Assembly (NCBI RefSeq): GCF_001540865.1
Contig: NC_033642.1
Coordinates: 2,382,421-2,446,420, forward strand
DNA from: Ananas comosus
Taxonomy: Eukaryota; Streptophyta; Magnoliopsida; Poales; Bromeliaceae
DNA length: 64,000 nt
Reading direction: 5' to 3'
A program made the position numbers and the translations under genes. Shown one piece after another: positions 48,118-59,854 of the stretch. The stretch's first letter is position 1, and the number at the start of each line of letters is the position of its first letter. The notes beneath the pieces are model-generated. The model was not told where the DNA came from. It saw only the letters and a list, made by a program, of their open reading frames with translations, and did not search any database.

Positions 48118-50396
48118 TGTCACACCCCAAACCCGAGGCGTAACAGACGCCGCATACCTGCTAAACTAGCAAATATGTAAGGCTACAGAATCAGACGGAA
48201 ACTAGCAAAAAGATAATTACCAATTTTTCCACTAAATCCAAAGAATCATAAGATGAGATTAAGAAATTGAATTTCAACTAAAATCAAACGGAATTCTAAC
48301 ATCTATAAAACTAAAGCTTACTACGAATCACAAAACTAAAGCTTACTACGAATCACAAGAGAGATTCGGTCTACAAAATACCATAAGTGACAAAAGTGGG
48401 TACGAAGAAATAACGAAATAAAAGCAAATGACAAACGATTATATACGAAGTCCAAAGATTCACATCCGAAAATACTAGATGTAAAAAAAAAAAGGACTAA
48501 AACAAAACTAGCTACGTCTAACGTTCACTTGGTCTCAGCCCCGCCCGGCAAATCAGTCTCGGTATCTGGGTAAGCAACCATACACCACATTAGTCGGATT
48601 AAGCATATAAATAAATAAATACAAAAATTAATTTAAGCGACTGGTTTATAATTTGCAAAATTTCAGAAAACAAGACTTTATCAAAACTTAAAATTCAGAT
48701 CGGATCGAAACTATAAATTTTACAAAGCGTTTCTCTTTCGACATATAAACGAAGTAAACATTAAGTCCCTGACACTTAACTATATCATATGATCCGTTGG
48801 CGAGATCCAGAGGCACCCGAAGGTGCAAACAAAGCAGAAGCACCCGAAGTTGCAAACAGAACAGAGGCACCCGAAAGTGCATGTACAAAACAGAGGCACC
48901 CGAAAGTGCATGTACAAAACAAAGGCACCCAAAAGTGCAAACAAAACAGAGGCGTGGATAGGCGCAGGCACCCGAAGGCGCAATACAAAGATGAAACTAG
49001 CTTCTATAACAAAATACACGTCGACATGGCCAACATTAGCATAGCAGAATATTAGGAGAAATCATAATTCAAAAATTATCCAGTCACTAATTTACAAAAC
49101 AGATTATCAAATTTCAAAAGTTCATTTTGCTAAAAAGACCTGTCAATCACAGTTGAAGCTCAATTTACAGAAATATTTAATAATATGCTCAACCCGTAAT
49201 TTTGAAATCTACAAAATAAGATTTTCATACAATCTAAATATTTTTCTAATTTATCTTACGAAAAACTAACGGGTGTCTGGTCGCTTACCTCAAAAGCGGC
49301 TTCTAAGCTAAGAAGCTATCCAATTGAAAATTGCGCGAAAAATCAATCACCGGAACCTAAAATAGAGAAACATGATTCTCTATAAGCTACTTAAAATAAA
49401 CTTACAAAGATGACATATATACATTTAGAAAGCAAGCTTATACAAAAATCTGAATTCAGATAGGTTCACATAGGTTGACAAAATCGGCTACAAATGCATG
49501 CAAAAAGGTCAAGATGGAGCACGAAAGAGATTTAGAATACATTCGACGAAACTCAATTAGCAATCAAAAGGATGATGAGTTTCAAATATTAAAGTTTTCA
49601 AAGAAGTAAGATAACATGAATGAAGTTTTAGATAATAAACGAAGGATCTAATGCTCAAAAAGAGGGTTTTCAGATGTTGAAATATTGATATGCAAATCAA
49701 TATTTAGATAAAATCAAGATGGGAACAAAAACAATGTATGCCTTCTTTTAGGCATTTCGTCGAACATAAAGCGGACATTCCAATAAGTGTGTACAATATG
49801 TGAAGTTTTATGCAACTAGATCATACAGAGGATACAAGATATGAAATTAAACGGTTCGAACGACGAAGATTAGATATAACGAAATCAGATTTTGATGGTT
49901 TCAAATTTCAATCATCATGAGACGAGTATTCAAAATAATAATAAAACAATGAACAAAGAGGTTGGATGATCACAAGATTCGATATAGAGGTAAAATGAGG
50001 GAAAGAAAAAAACCTTCTCGAAAATGGTGAAGATGACGGCAGGATACCCTCGATAGCGAACCAAAAAATAACGGCCAAAGAGGATTGCGGCGGAGACGGC
50101 TACGGATGATGGCGACGATCGGATAGCGTCGCGCGCGCACGTGCGGAGCAGCAGACGCGTAAGGTGCTTTGAAGAATGAGAGAGATAGGGAGTCGTACGG
50201 AAGAGGGGAAAAAAAAAGGATTGATCGGGTTAGGGGGTTCATCCGGAATGAAAAGAAAAGGAAAAAGAACTTAATTAGATTAGGGATTAAATAAACAATA
50301 TGCCGCCAAGCCCCCGTACTCATAATATTTACAAAAAGGTCCAAGTTTCAAAAGAATAGGAGTCAAAACAAGAAGTTAAAAGTATGGGGTGTTACA
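48118..50396 (-). mobile_element. Solo LTR (2279 bp), innermost insertion
   Basis: On the - strand it runs TGTAACACCCC to GGGGTGTGACA. TTTAT is duplicated exactly at 48113-48117 and 50397-50401. It is related to the truncated copy at 16486. It holds a short palindromic minisatellite at 48805-48980. No coding. Confidence 0.9.
48805..48980. repeat. Minisatellite with small palindromes
   Basis: About seven units of 27-30 bp, built around gaggcacccgaaagtgca. GCAC...GTGC in each unit can form a hairpin. A diverged array is at 17108-17236 in the related LTR. Confidence 0.8.
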
Positions 50397-52354
50397 TTTA
50401 TAATATCTCCAAATCATTTTGGAGATGATAGGGTAGTTAAGTGGCAGATTTTAGAACTGTTCGGAAGTGTTAGAGCGAAGTTGACGCGAGAAAATGACTC
50501 AGAATTGCTGTTGTCAAGTACAGAAAACTACAGGGACTACAGTGTAAACAGCAATTTTAATTTTTGTGGAGGATTTAGGAGCAATTGCTACTATTGCTGC
50601 TGCTGTTGCTGCTGCTATTGCTGCTGCTGCTGCTGCTGCTAGCTGTTACTGCTGCTGCTGTTAAGTGGGCTGCAGGGACTGTTTTGTAAAAACAGAATTC
50701 CTGCCTCGTGGAGGGGTTTAGTTGCATTTTTTTGGGCTTATCCTTAAACCGCAGCCTACCCCAGCTGCTGCTACTTACCAAATATCCTCTCCACTTCATT
50801 CTCTTTTCATTTCTTTTCTTTTTTTCTCTACAAGCCTAGGGTGGCTGAAGTTGGTGAAGAGGGTTTGTGTGGAGTTCGGTTTTCTTAGTGATTTCAGCTG
50901 AGAGGAAGGTCCAGGAGCTGAGAACAGCTCGTGGGAAGCTTCCAAGTTGAGGTAGGTTTGATCTAATTTTAGATTAGAGTTAGGTTATTGCTCTAAAAGA
51001 GATTAAGCTACAGATTTTGAGGTATTAGAACTTCTATTACCATGAAAAATCTTAAAGAATTGTGTGTGCACAGCATATATATAGATATATATATGTACAT
51101 GTGAATTATTTGTTGGGGATGAAACCTGAGGTATGAGAGACATATTTCCTGATTATGGTTCATGGTATTTAACGTAAAGGAGGAGTAGACAATAGAATTT
51201 TAGGTTTCTAAAACTAAAATTGCTATGTGAAACCTAGAGAGAGCTATGTATGTAAATAGCATGTGGGTTTACTTGACAGCTGGGAATAGGGTTAGTATCC
51301 TGTAATTCCTGATTAGGGAATTGATGTAAATCCTTTGAATTAATGAGTTTTGAGGTTCTTGGGCTACTAAAGAGTTGAATTATTCTATGTATTTTGTGAA
51401 ATGTTGTAGAAACAGTGTATGTAGAGCCTAAGATCGAAAATGCTATTTTGTAGGATTGGGAGCCTAGCTTGGAATTGATCACATATAAACTTAATTGAGG
51501 GTAAAACCGACTTGTTGGGAAGCTCGGATCGGTGTTTCTACGAGCCTACGGCAAGCTATTGAGGAAAAACCTTATTTTAGCTTCGTTTGTCGCAAGCGAG
51601 AATTGCGATTGTTCCTAAATCCCGGAAAGTGGATTTCTCGCATCCCGGTATCAATTAAAGGTGAGTTGTGCTTTACCGAAGCGATTAGGTCGCTTCCAAG
51701 CCAAAGTAAAGTATGATTATTATTGATGCATATATGTATAGTGGTAGATTATGATTGATAATATGAATGCATGAATCATATTGTGTTAATTAATGTTACC
51801 TACCATTGGAATATGCATATTGATATATTGTGGATAATGCTAGATGATGTATGAAAGTTGACATATTGTGAACATGCTAGGTTCTTATAAGTTGAAAATG
51901 GGTCGATAAATCTAAGTTTGTCAGAGAACTCGACAGTTACAAAGTGAGAACGTGTAAACTACAATCCTAGGTGTGGACAACTAGGATGATAAGTAGATCG
52001 AATGGCATGAACCTAGTGTTATTAAACATAGATTGGACATGAACCTAGTGTTATTGAACATAGATTGAATAAGTGAACCTAGAGTCGAGATCTAGGTAAA
52101 ATTGATATAGAACCTAGTGTGATTGAACCCAGGTTATGAGGTATAGTGACACTTAGTGTACTTGAAACTAAGTTGTGGATTATAGTGGTAGAAGGACCAC
52201 TAGGAAATGAATGGTTTAGACCTAGAAAGGTCGACAACATAGGGTAAGTGTTAAACCCTTAAGATTTGGAAGTGGATTCCGGAATCCTTAGGAATGGTGG
52301 CTGCAAATGCAGTGGTTGAGACAAGTGGATTAGCAAAAATAGAATCAGAACTGC

Positions 52355-52550
52355 GGGTATGTTGGTTCTCCTCGCCCGACAGTGATTCAACGGGTACGTT
52401 AGTTCTCCTCGCCCGGTATGCCATGAAGCAAGTGAATCAGAACTATGGGTATGTTGGTTCTCCTCGCCCGGTAGTGATTCAACGAGTATGTTGGTTCTTC
52501 TCGCCCGGTATGAGCTCAAAACGGGTATGTTGGTTCTCCTCGCCCGTTGA
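52355..52550. repeat. Minisatellite in solo LTR
   Basis: Five occurrences of a unit around tatgttggttctcctcgccc, with variable spacers that include gtgattcaacg twice. Confidence 0.85.
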
Positions 52551-53529
52551 GCTTAAGTGACTTATGGTCTCGGGGTTCGACGGTTCTCCTCACCCTGTGG
52601 TAGATCTATAGTCGAGTGGACTTAAGGCTGAGGTGCTTGTGAGACGTCCTTCACCTCGAGCCTGACTTGATGCGGTATTCTGCAGATGATTGACTCAAGA
52701 TCGAGTCGGGTGGATAACTTGATTAAGGTAGATGAAACCTTAGAAGCTAGTTGGATATGAGCTATGGATAGTGAGATAGAAAGTAGAATCAATAGATCTA
52801 CTTATATATTGTTGCATAATTTGCATATTGCATATCTTAAGGCATACACATGTATTTAATATTTGCATAAACTATCTGTGGATATCTGTTGGACTAACAT
52901 GTTGCAGTGCCTCCTTTGGACCTGGTGGGTCGAGCTCTTCACTTGGGTGGCCGTGCCCACTGGAAACTATATTTATATAGTTCTCACCCCACGTTGTTTT
53001 GGGGATTTCAGGTTCCCACGTGAGCGGAGCGGCGGCGCGAGGAAAGGGCGTAGTTCCGTAGATAGCGCCCTACCACCGAGACCAGAGATAGCGGTACCCT
53101 AAAGTGGTCTAGCTAAGGGTATAAAATGAAAGAAACAAACTTATAATAATTTGTATAACTTAGTGGTACTTGAAAAATGTAATATTGTAATATGTATAAG
53201 TTGTAAGATGAATGCTTGTAATAGCATCGTTTAGCATTTTATGTTTTTGATACTTATGCAATCTATGTTGAATATTGTTCCTATTTGGAACCACGTGTAT
53301 TGCATGGATTGTGACGCCTTGAACGTACAGGGGAAGCTCTGTCCGTTTGGCGGTCCATTAGCGTGCTCGAATACGACGAAATAGGCGGAGCTCGGGGCGT
53401 GACATCTGTTGTTCGTCTTTAGGGTCCAGATTTCTTTTCTAAAAAAAGGGGTAGTTTTTCTGCCGATTCTAATTTATAAAGACAGCCCAATTTCAAATTG
53501 GCTTCCAATAAGGACCCTGGGGCGTGACA

Positions 53530-56284
53530 GATTAAGACGGTATCAGAGAAATGGTCCAACCACGACTTCACTTATAGTTTTTTTTTTTAAATGAAACTGA
53601 ACCACTAGTTAGGTTGACCCATAGAAAGACCTAAGATGATAGGCACGCGCGTGCAAGGTTGCTGGGATTGAGTCCTAATGTTCTGGTCGAGCTTTAATAG
53701 TTTCGAGGCATATGGTTATTACTCCGTGCGTATTACGATTTTCGCAGACTCGTGTCTCTGTCGGGACTGATGACGGTGTACCAATACAGACATCGAGTGG
53801 CGGGATGATATTCACCAGGTGTAGCCACTCTTATCAGATAGGGCCTTGAGGGGCCAGGTGATATTATTTAATAGGACTAAGCGATCGTCTCAACTGCCAG
53901 TGCCCAAGCCACACTCCCTACATAGCGCACGAGTTTCACTGCGAGTATCTCCACGGAGACGGTGTATAGAGCGATTTCGACCATGGCTACTGCGAGGGCT
54001 GCTGGAGTGCAGCCCGAGGCTTCATGACTGTCCGATTGTGCGGTTGTGGTATAGGTAATGCTCCTCTAGGCTTGATGGGTAGGGCTGTGACGCCTATTCC
54101 ATCCCTCTATTCATTATTGGTGGCACAGTGTCACGGAGAGAGGAGCAAACCCAATTTTGGGTAAATGCAGTGTGTTGGCGAGATCTGACCCACCTAGCTT
54201 CGGCGGCATGACTCCCAACCTTAGGATTGGGAGTATGGATCGTGGTTATGGTAGGACTCAGTATAGAGTCTCATGTGGGACGTTATGGTCATTGCTAGTA
54301 TTTTCGAGCGGGTTTGCCTGACTTGTTAACTACGTCTTGGTCGAGATGAGCACGTGGGTTGTACGGTGAGGTTGTCACTCAATAAATTACCAGTGCAGGT
54401 GCTTTGACTATCTGCCGGCTCACTTATCCGGTGGGCATACTTTGGAACTGCTTTGAGATGCCATTCTGGTGTGGGTCCTTATGGTGCACACATCGTGTGT
54501 GACTGCCCCAACACCTTGATCGGTGTGTTGTGGGATCGATAGGCTTTTGGCATGTTATGAGCTACTCCTTGGAATTACTTGGGAATCTTAAAAGGGTTAG
54601 TAGCTGGTTGTCTGAAGTTCGGAATCTTGTTGCAATCACATTAGTTTGTGCGGGTGGCGACTTTATGTTGCGGGCCATCGTCTGTTATTGTGGAGAGTCG
54701 TAGGGCTACTAGGGAGTAGGCTCAAAGGCTGGTCTAGCTTCAAATATCCGCTTGCAAACTCAATATTTTGATGGTGTTTTAGTGCACCACGGTGCGGTAT
54801 AGAAGTAATGGTTGGTTTGGTTTATGTGTCACTTATACAACTTGTTGTTGGTGATGGATCTACGGGTAATTCGCATTTCTTTCGATAAGTACGTTAGCTG
54901 CAGACAACATAGTGTGAAAGTTGGGACGAAGTACCCTATCCCTTTTAGGAGTATCAAGATTGGGTCGATGTATTTTTCCTACGAGATAATCTCTATAGGT
55001 CATCTTGTGGGAAGGCTAGAGTAGTGGTCATCTTCGATCGGTGATAGGACTTGGGTAATTCCCAAGCGGTAGTTGTGCAGTTGATCTATGAGCACTGCAC
55101 ATGGTTGATGTTCTGTTGTGGGCGTGGTCGCCTACCAGCTCGGTGGCGATGCCATGCACGACTAAGCGGTGTTATAGCTCTTACGATCTCGGTCATGCTA
55201 TCGAAGGGTATAAACTGTGTCCGACATGTGTCATGAGCTTAGTTGTTAGCTCAAATGTCACGGCGAGTGACGGCGTACGGTGAGGCATGTGCATCATGAA
55301 TGTCATAGTGTAGGAAATTATGATCCGATCGTGGTGACAGGTGCCCTTGGGTCTCCCTGAGACTGGCGTTTAGTGTTGCTGAGGACATCAGTCGCTAGGG
55401 TTCCTTTGAGGACGACACTGACAGGGTCTCGTAGAGACAAATGTTGAGCAGCTTGGTGAGGACTTCACGGTCTAGTACGATGTCTCACAATTTGATTTTA
55501 GGTGTGTGCCCATGCAGCAGGATCGGATCATAGCCTATGTATTACTATAACTGAAGGATTATGAGAAGATTTATCCGACGCATGATCTCGAGCCCGCGGC
55601 AGTGGTGTTGGCCCCGAAGTTATGGAAGCACTATCTATATAGGACACACTGCGAGGTGTTCACGGATCACCAGAGTCGAAAGCATGCTTCAGCTAAGGTG
55701 TCCTTTATGATTGCTAGATAGGATTGCTGAGTAGAGGAGTTTCGTCACTTGGAATTACCCCCACCGGGGCCACGGCCCAGTTGATGACCTTGGTAGTGCA
55801 GCGCACCTTGACGGAGTGGATCGCGCTCGCACAGCAGACGAATCCGTACTTGCAAAGATGCAGGCAGTTGTCGAGTACCGCAAAAGAGGGGGGGACTTCT
55901 TTATCTACTCCGATGGCTTTCTGCACTTTTGAGGCCGATGGTGTGTGTCTGATGACTCAGAGTTGAGGAGAGATTTACGATTCGAGGCACAATGGTCCCA
56001 ATACACTGTTCATCGCGGCGGAACCAAGCTGTGCTGCATCCTAAAGTTCTGGTAGCCTGGGATGAAATTGGTTGCAGCACAATACATAACCCAGTGCTTG
56101 GTCTATCTGGAGGTGAAGGACGAGCATCACCAACTGACATGGAAGCTGCAACCACTTTCGATGCCTATGTAAAAGTAGGAATAGATCACAATAGATTTCG
56201 TCATGGGATTACCCCAATCACGAGAGGTCATGATGCGATATGGGTCATTGTGGATCGCTTAACAAAGTCGGCTCACTTCCTGTG
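53530..56284 (+). pseudogene. Degenerate Gypsy internal region: RNase H, integrase remnants
   Basis: RNase H remnant at 55470-55690 (AYVLL, KDYEKIYPTHDLEPAAVVLA, VFTDHQS) with a stop in the middle. The linker and integrase zinc region follow at 55760-56060 (TVHRGGTK, CLVYLEVKDEHHQLTWKLQP). The integrase core is at 56193-56283 (FVMGLPQSR, then after a frameshift HDAIWVIVDRLTKSAHFL). Several stops and frameshifts are visible. The 1.9 kb before this shows no recognisable gag, protease or RT. The frame ends abruptly at 56284, where LTR sequence begins. Confidence 0.85.
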
Positions 56285-57405
56285 ATATGGCAGTTGATTG
56301 GGTATACTTGTGCTATTAATGGCAGTTGATGCATAGTCGTTTCCTTATCTTCCTTTGCAATAGCGATCATTCATATCATTATCGTAGTTGTTTTTAGCTC
56401 AATTATCATTGCTATTGCATATTGCACTAGTTTGATTGTTGACTATGGTTGGTCATTGCTTTATTATCTCACTTTACAGTAGTAGCTTCTTTGGTGATTA
56501 TCGGTGATTGTTATTCTTTGTCATCATACCTAATTTATTTGTTACTACTGCTATTTATCCCTTCCATCCATCGGCTTCTACAGCTTGCCTTTGTCGGCTT
56601 ACGGTACCCACTATGAGGGAAGATTTGTTTATATGTTCTTACCCCCCCCTCCCTATTTTTCAAGTAGCTCGGGTGGTGAGAGTCAGGATAGTGCGTAGGA
56701 CGATATTAGATAGTGAGCTCAAGATAGGAGATCCCGGCCTTACGGTATCAGTTTTAGTTTGACGCTTACTGTATGCATGTCAGTAGATAGACTTGACAGC
56801 TTAGTTTCTTGCCACCCTCATACTTGTTAGTAGTTAGACAGTATCATGGTTCAGTGGATTTACTCGTGGATTTGGATATCCGTAGATTTTGAATACATCT
56901 GAGATTTTGGACTGGGCTTTCAAACGAAGTTTTTTTTAAAGTATACTCGTGGTTTTCGCAAATAATGGATATCTACCCCTCGTGATAACTTGTTTACTGT
57001 GAAATAAAGGTTTTCATGTGGAAAATGATTTTCAAAGTGGCTTTTCGGCTTTTCATGGATTTTCAAAAATCTAGAGTTTCAAAGTGAAGCCTTCGTGTGG
57101 GAGGCGCTTTCAACTAGTAGGAATGAATGCGAAACTTAAGAAATGATAATCTATGTGAATCGTGAATGTTGTTAGTGTGAGTGGTATGTCATGATTGTCA
57201 CTTGTATTATGTCCTATGTTATGCAAATACACGAGAGGCTATCGTTTGAACAGAGAATTTCTTTTATTTGTGGCGAATCTGTTGCATGTCTTTAGGGTCC
57301 AGATTTTTTTTTTAAAAAAAAAAGGGGGCAGTTTTTCGCTGATTCTGATTTATAAAGACAGTCCGATTTCAAATTGGCTTCCAAAAAGGACCACGGGGCA
57401 TGACA
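56285..57405 (+). repeat. Truncated 3' LTR of the Gypsy element
   Basis: Begins at the point equivalent to 46903 of the 5' LTR. A deletion therefore removed the end of integrase, the rest of the internal region and the first 1.3 kb of the LTR. It ends GGGGCATGACA, then AAAGG. Confidence 0.85.
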
Positions 57406-57498
57406 AAAGGCTGTTGGTTTTGGGCCTCCTTTGGCTACCCACTTAGTGAAGTTGGGCCAAGGATTTGGTCAGACTGAATAATTACTAAGTCCCTGACA

Positions 57499-58490
57499 TT
57501 CTCCACCACCTAACACGCAGACGTCCTCATCGCGCGCCAAGCCACTCTGCATAGTCTTGCTCGTAGTCCGCCTTACATTCGCGCCCGCGCGGCCTCGAGC
57601 CTTGCTATCGCAGTCCGTCTTCACTTCTGCACTAGCTCCCAATGCCTTGCCCCTCTGAGTGCGAACACCAGCTAGCTTGCTGCACAAAAAAATTTGTCGT
57701 TGAGCCCGAACCATCGAGTGTGCCTGTCCTCCGCAACACGCACGCACGCACACGCCGCCAAGTTGCGGGATGCTCCCTAGTCCCCTCGGGCTCTTTGGCT
57801 TTGTGCTGGATAGAGCGACGCTCCCCTTGGTTGGGTAGTTGCTCTAGCATCAATTGAGACTTAGCAGTCTCGCCCTCGCTCAAGTTCTCCTCCTCGAGTC
57901 CCCCAGCCCTCTCGCACTTCACCTCCTCGCAAAGGTACAGGGTTGTAAAGGTCTGATCCTTCGTCGATGGGCTGAACTCTGGTTGAGCCCCTTTGTGTTC
58001 CCTGTATCACGACACTCCCCCACCTTTGGCCTTGCTCGCGTTAGACGGTTTGCCATGATCACTCTCAGTCTACTCGAATACTGCCTCCCTCATCTTGAGG
58101 TCCTCGACCTCTTTGACCTGAGCACCGATGTCCTGAAGCAGCACATCACACGTATCCTGCTCGTCGTTGCGACAGGCAAGATCCACCTTAAACTGCTTCA
58201 GATGATGGCGGAATGTTGTCATGGCTGCAACAATATCCTTCTCCATCAAGTGAAACCCCTCGTCCAACAACCTCACCGTTTGCAGAAATGCGAAGGACTG
58301 CTCCTCCATTCTTGTCGTAACATCCTCCTACAGCTCTGCACAGTACTTTATGGATGTGGCCTCCTTCACGAGAGCCTGGGGCTCCTTGCTCTTTTCCCAC
58401 TTGGTCTGCTTCAGAGGCTCATCATTTACGTCGATGATGGCAGTATCTGATGACGACATAGTTCCTTCTCGAACCGTCTCTGATACCAAC
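57499..58490 (-). pseudogene. Internal region with remnant gag-like frame
   Basis: Just after the primer-binding site the - strand encodes a discontinuous protein. One piece (58309-58070) is helical and charged (DEGFHLMEKDIVAAMTTFRH), with a coiled-coil look typical of gag N-termini. Stops and frame changes interrupt it, and no protease, RT or integrase is present, so the element could not move alone. The gag assignment is inference from position and composition. Confidence 0.45.
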
Positions 58491-58821
58491 TGTCACAACC
58501 TTAACATTTTTGTTCGCAAACCCCGTGTGGCGCTCGCCTTCTTGCTCGAAGATGGAAAAGTCTAGTTCCTTATTGCTAGCCTAGACCTCCGCGCCCTACG
58601 ACTAAGTATGCAAAAAGGAGAGAAGAGAGAGAGGCAGAGGCTCCCAAAAAATTAAGTACTCGACTACTTAGAAAAATAGGACTACAAAACACAACTCCTC
58701 TTGTGTTTCTACCTTCTCTACTTTGGCCTCAGCCAACCTTCCTACTTATAGGCTCCTAGATATATTGAATCTAGCCCACACTAACTCACCACTAAACACA
58801 CATTGTTTTACATTAACTCAC

Positions 58822-59330
58822 TGTAACGACCCAACCGACTAGCAATAATAACTCATTAGGCCAAAACCACCGGCCCAAAATGCTTAAACCCGATTATTAT
58901 AATTAGCCTAATCAAGCTTATATACTCACACATCTAGCCATAACTACCCGATGTGGGGTCGTTGGGGTGTCACAGACTCCCCTCGTTTAGGCCATGATGT
59001 CCTCGTCAGCCCTAAACACACACACAGAACCCAAGATTACCAGGCAATGTGAGACTTGTCTCGCTAGCCTTTATCATTCCGACCCTAACTTAACCCGTCA
59101 ATCACCGACCCTGACTTAGTCTGTCATTTCAACCCTGGCTCAGCCAAAACTTATCTCACACTTCTGGCTGGTGAACTAGCTCTGACCCGATCCGCTAGCA
59201 ATAATAACTCGTTGGGCTCAACCACCGACCCAAAATGCTTAAGCACGGTTATTATTAATAGGGTGGAGTCCTCTTATAAATCCAATGACAACCTCATTCC
59301 CATCCGATGTTGGACTATTGTCATGTCACA
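58822..59330. mobile_element. TRIM-like element in the host LTR
   Basis: 509 bp, starts TGTAACGACCC and ends CATGTCACA. CTCAC is exactly duplicated at 58817-58821 and 59331-59335. About 150 bp at the left (58822-58973) recurs diverged at the right (about 59175-59330): agcaataataactc and cccaaaatgcttaa are present in both. The right copy's start is altered. No tRNA-Met primer site is visible after the left repeat, so the primer is unknown. Confidence 0.7.
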
Positions 59331-59854
59331 CTCACTCGCTATCACATAATAATGAGCTCTCATGAATATCTAATGATTGCAATGTGATCTCAAGGGTTAT
59401 CCATAACTCTTGAATTTCCGCTGGCAATTATGGAGGCATTAATTGTAGCAATTACATGCCCCTTCATCTCCTATAAAAAATTGTTGGTTTTGGGCCTCCT
59501 TTGGCTGCCCACTTAGCGAAGTTGGGCCAAGGACCTGGTCGGACTGAATAACCACTAAATCCCTAACAACGAGCTCATGAACAACATCATATGCTGATAA
59601 ACAACCTCATTTTTCTTGTCGCTTTCTTCAATCATATTTATACGATTACAAAAACAATGCCAGCTGTGAAATTTAAATGTAAGGGAATTACAAGATCAGC
59701 ATGGAAGCAATTTGATGTTCTAAATTATTGCAATTGAATCAGATTGTACAAAGAATCAATTTTTCACTTTGAATCTGTTTCACTATGTTTCAACTTATGT
59801 ACAATCTCTGACCATAATCTGGGCAGGAAATAATATGTGAATGTGTTAGATCTG

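Larger units (their letters stand above)
47883..53405 (+). mobile_element. Solo LTR (about 3.24 kb) inside the Gypsy 5' LTR
   Basis: Starts TGTAATGTACCG, ends CGGGGCGTGACA, with exact TCTGT target duplications (47878-47882 and 53406-53410). Its length is 3239 bp once the inner insertion and its duplicated target are removed. The terminal sequences do not recur inside, so this is one LTR. It contains a (TGC)n run (50579-50640), a gaacctagtg-type repeat (51.99-52.15 kb) and a minisatellite (52355-52550). No coding. Confidence 0.85.
45580..57405 (+). mobile_element. Decayed Ty3/Gypsy element inserted in the host LTR
   Basis: Starts TGTAATATCTGGG, ends GGCATGACA, with exact AAAGG target duplications (45575-45579 and 57406-57410). 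5' LTR: 45580-47882 plus 53411-53529, split by a solo LTR. A degenerate primer site (CGGTATCAGAG) is at 53538. The internal region 53530-56284 holds broken pol remnants. The 3' LTR survives only as 56285-57405. The empty site can be read at 59.47 kb in the host's other LTR, where the flanks run on without the element. Confidence 0.88.
45103..59568 (-). mobile_element. Non-autonomous LTR retrotransposon, host of the nested block
   Basis: In - orientation: 5' LTR 59568-58491 (564 bp once the inserted TRIM and one target copy are removed), PBS at about 58488-58478 (TTGGTATCAGAG), internal region 58490-57499 (992 bp), purine tract GGTGGTGGAGAA, then 3' LTR 57498-57411 plus 45579-45103 (565 bp), split by the Gypsy insertion. 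Equal reconstructed LTR lengths support the model. LTR ends are TGTYAGGGA and GTGACA. Flanks (catgc, acgag) show no target duplication. Confidence 0.82.

Noticed and set aside
57642..58450. + strand open frames including a 198-codon one
   Set aside because: Antisense to the internal region of the non-autonomous LTR element, whose primer site fixes the - orientation.
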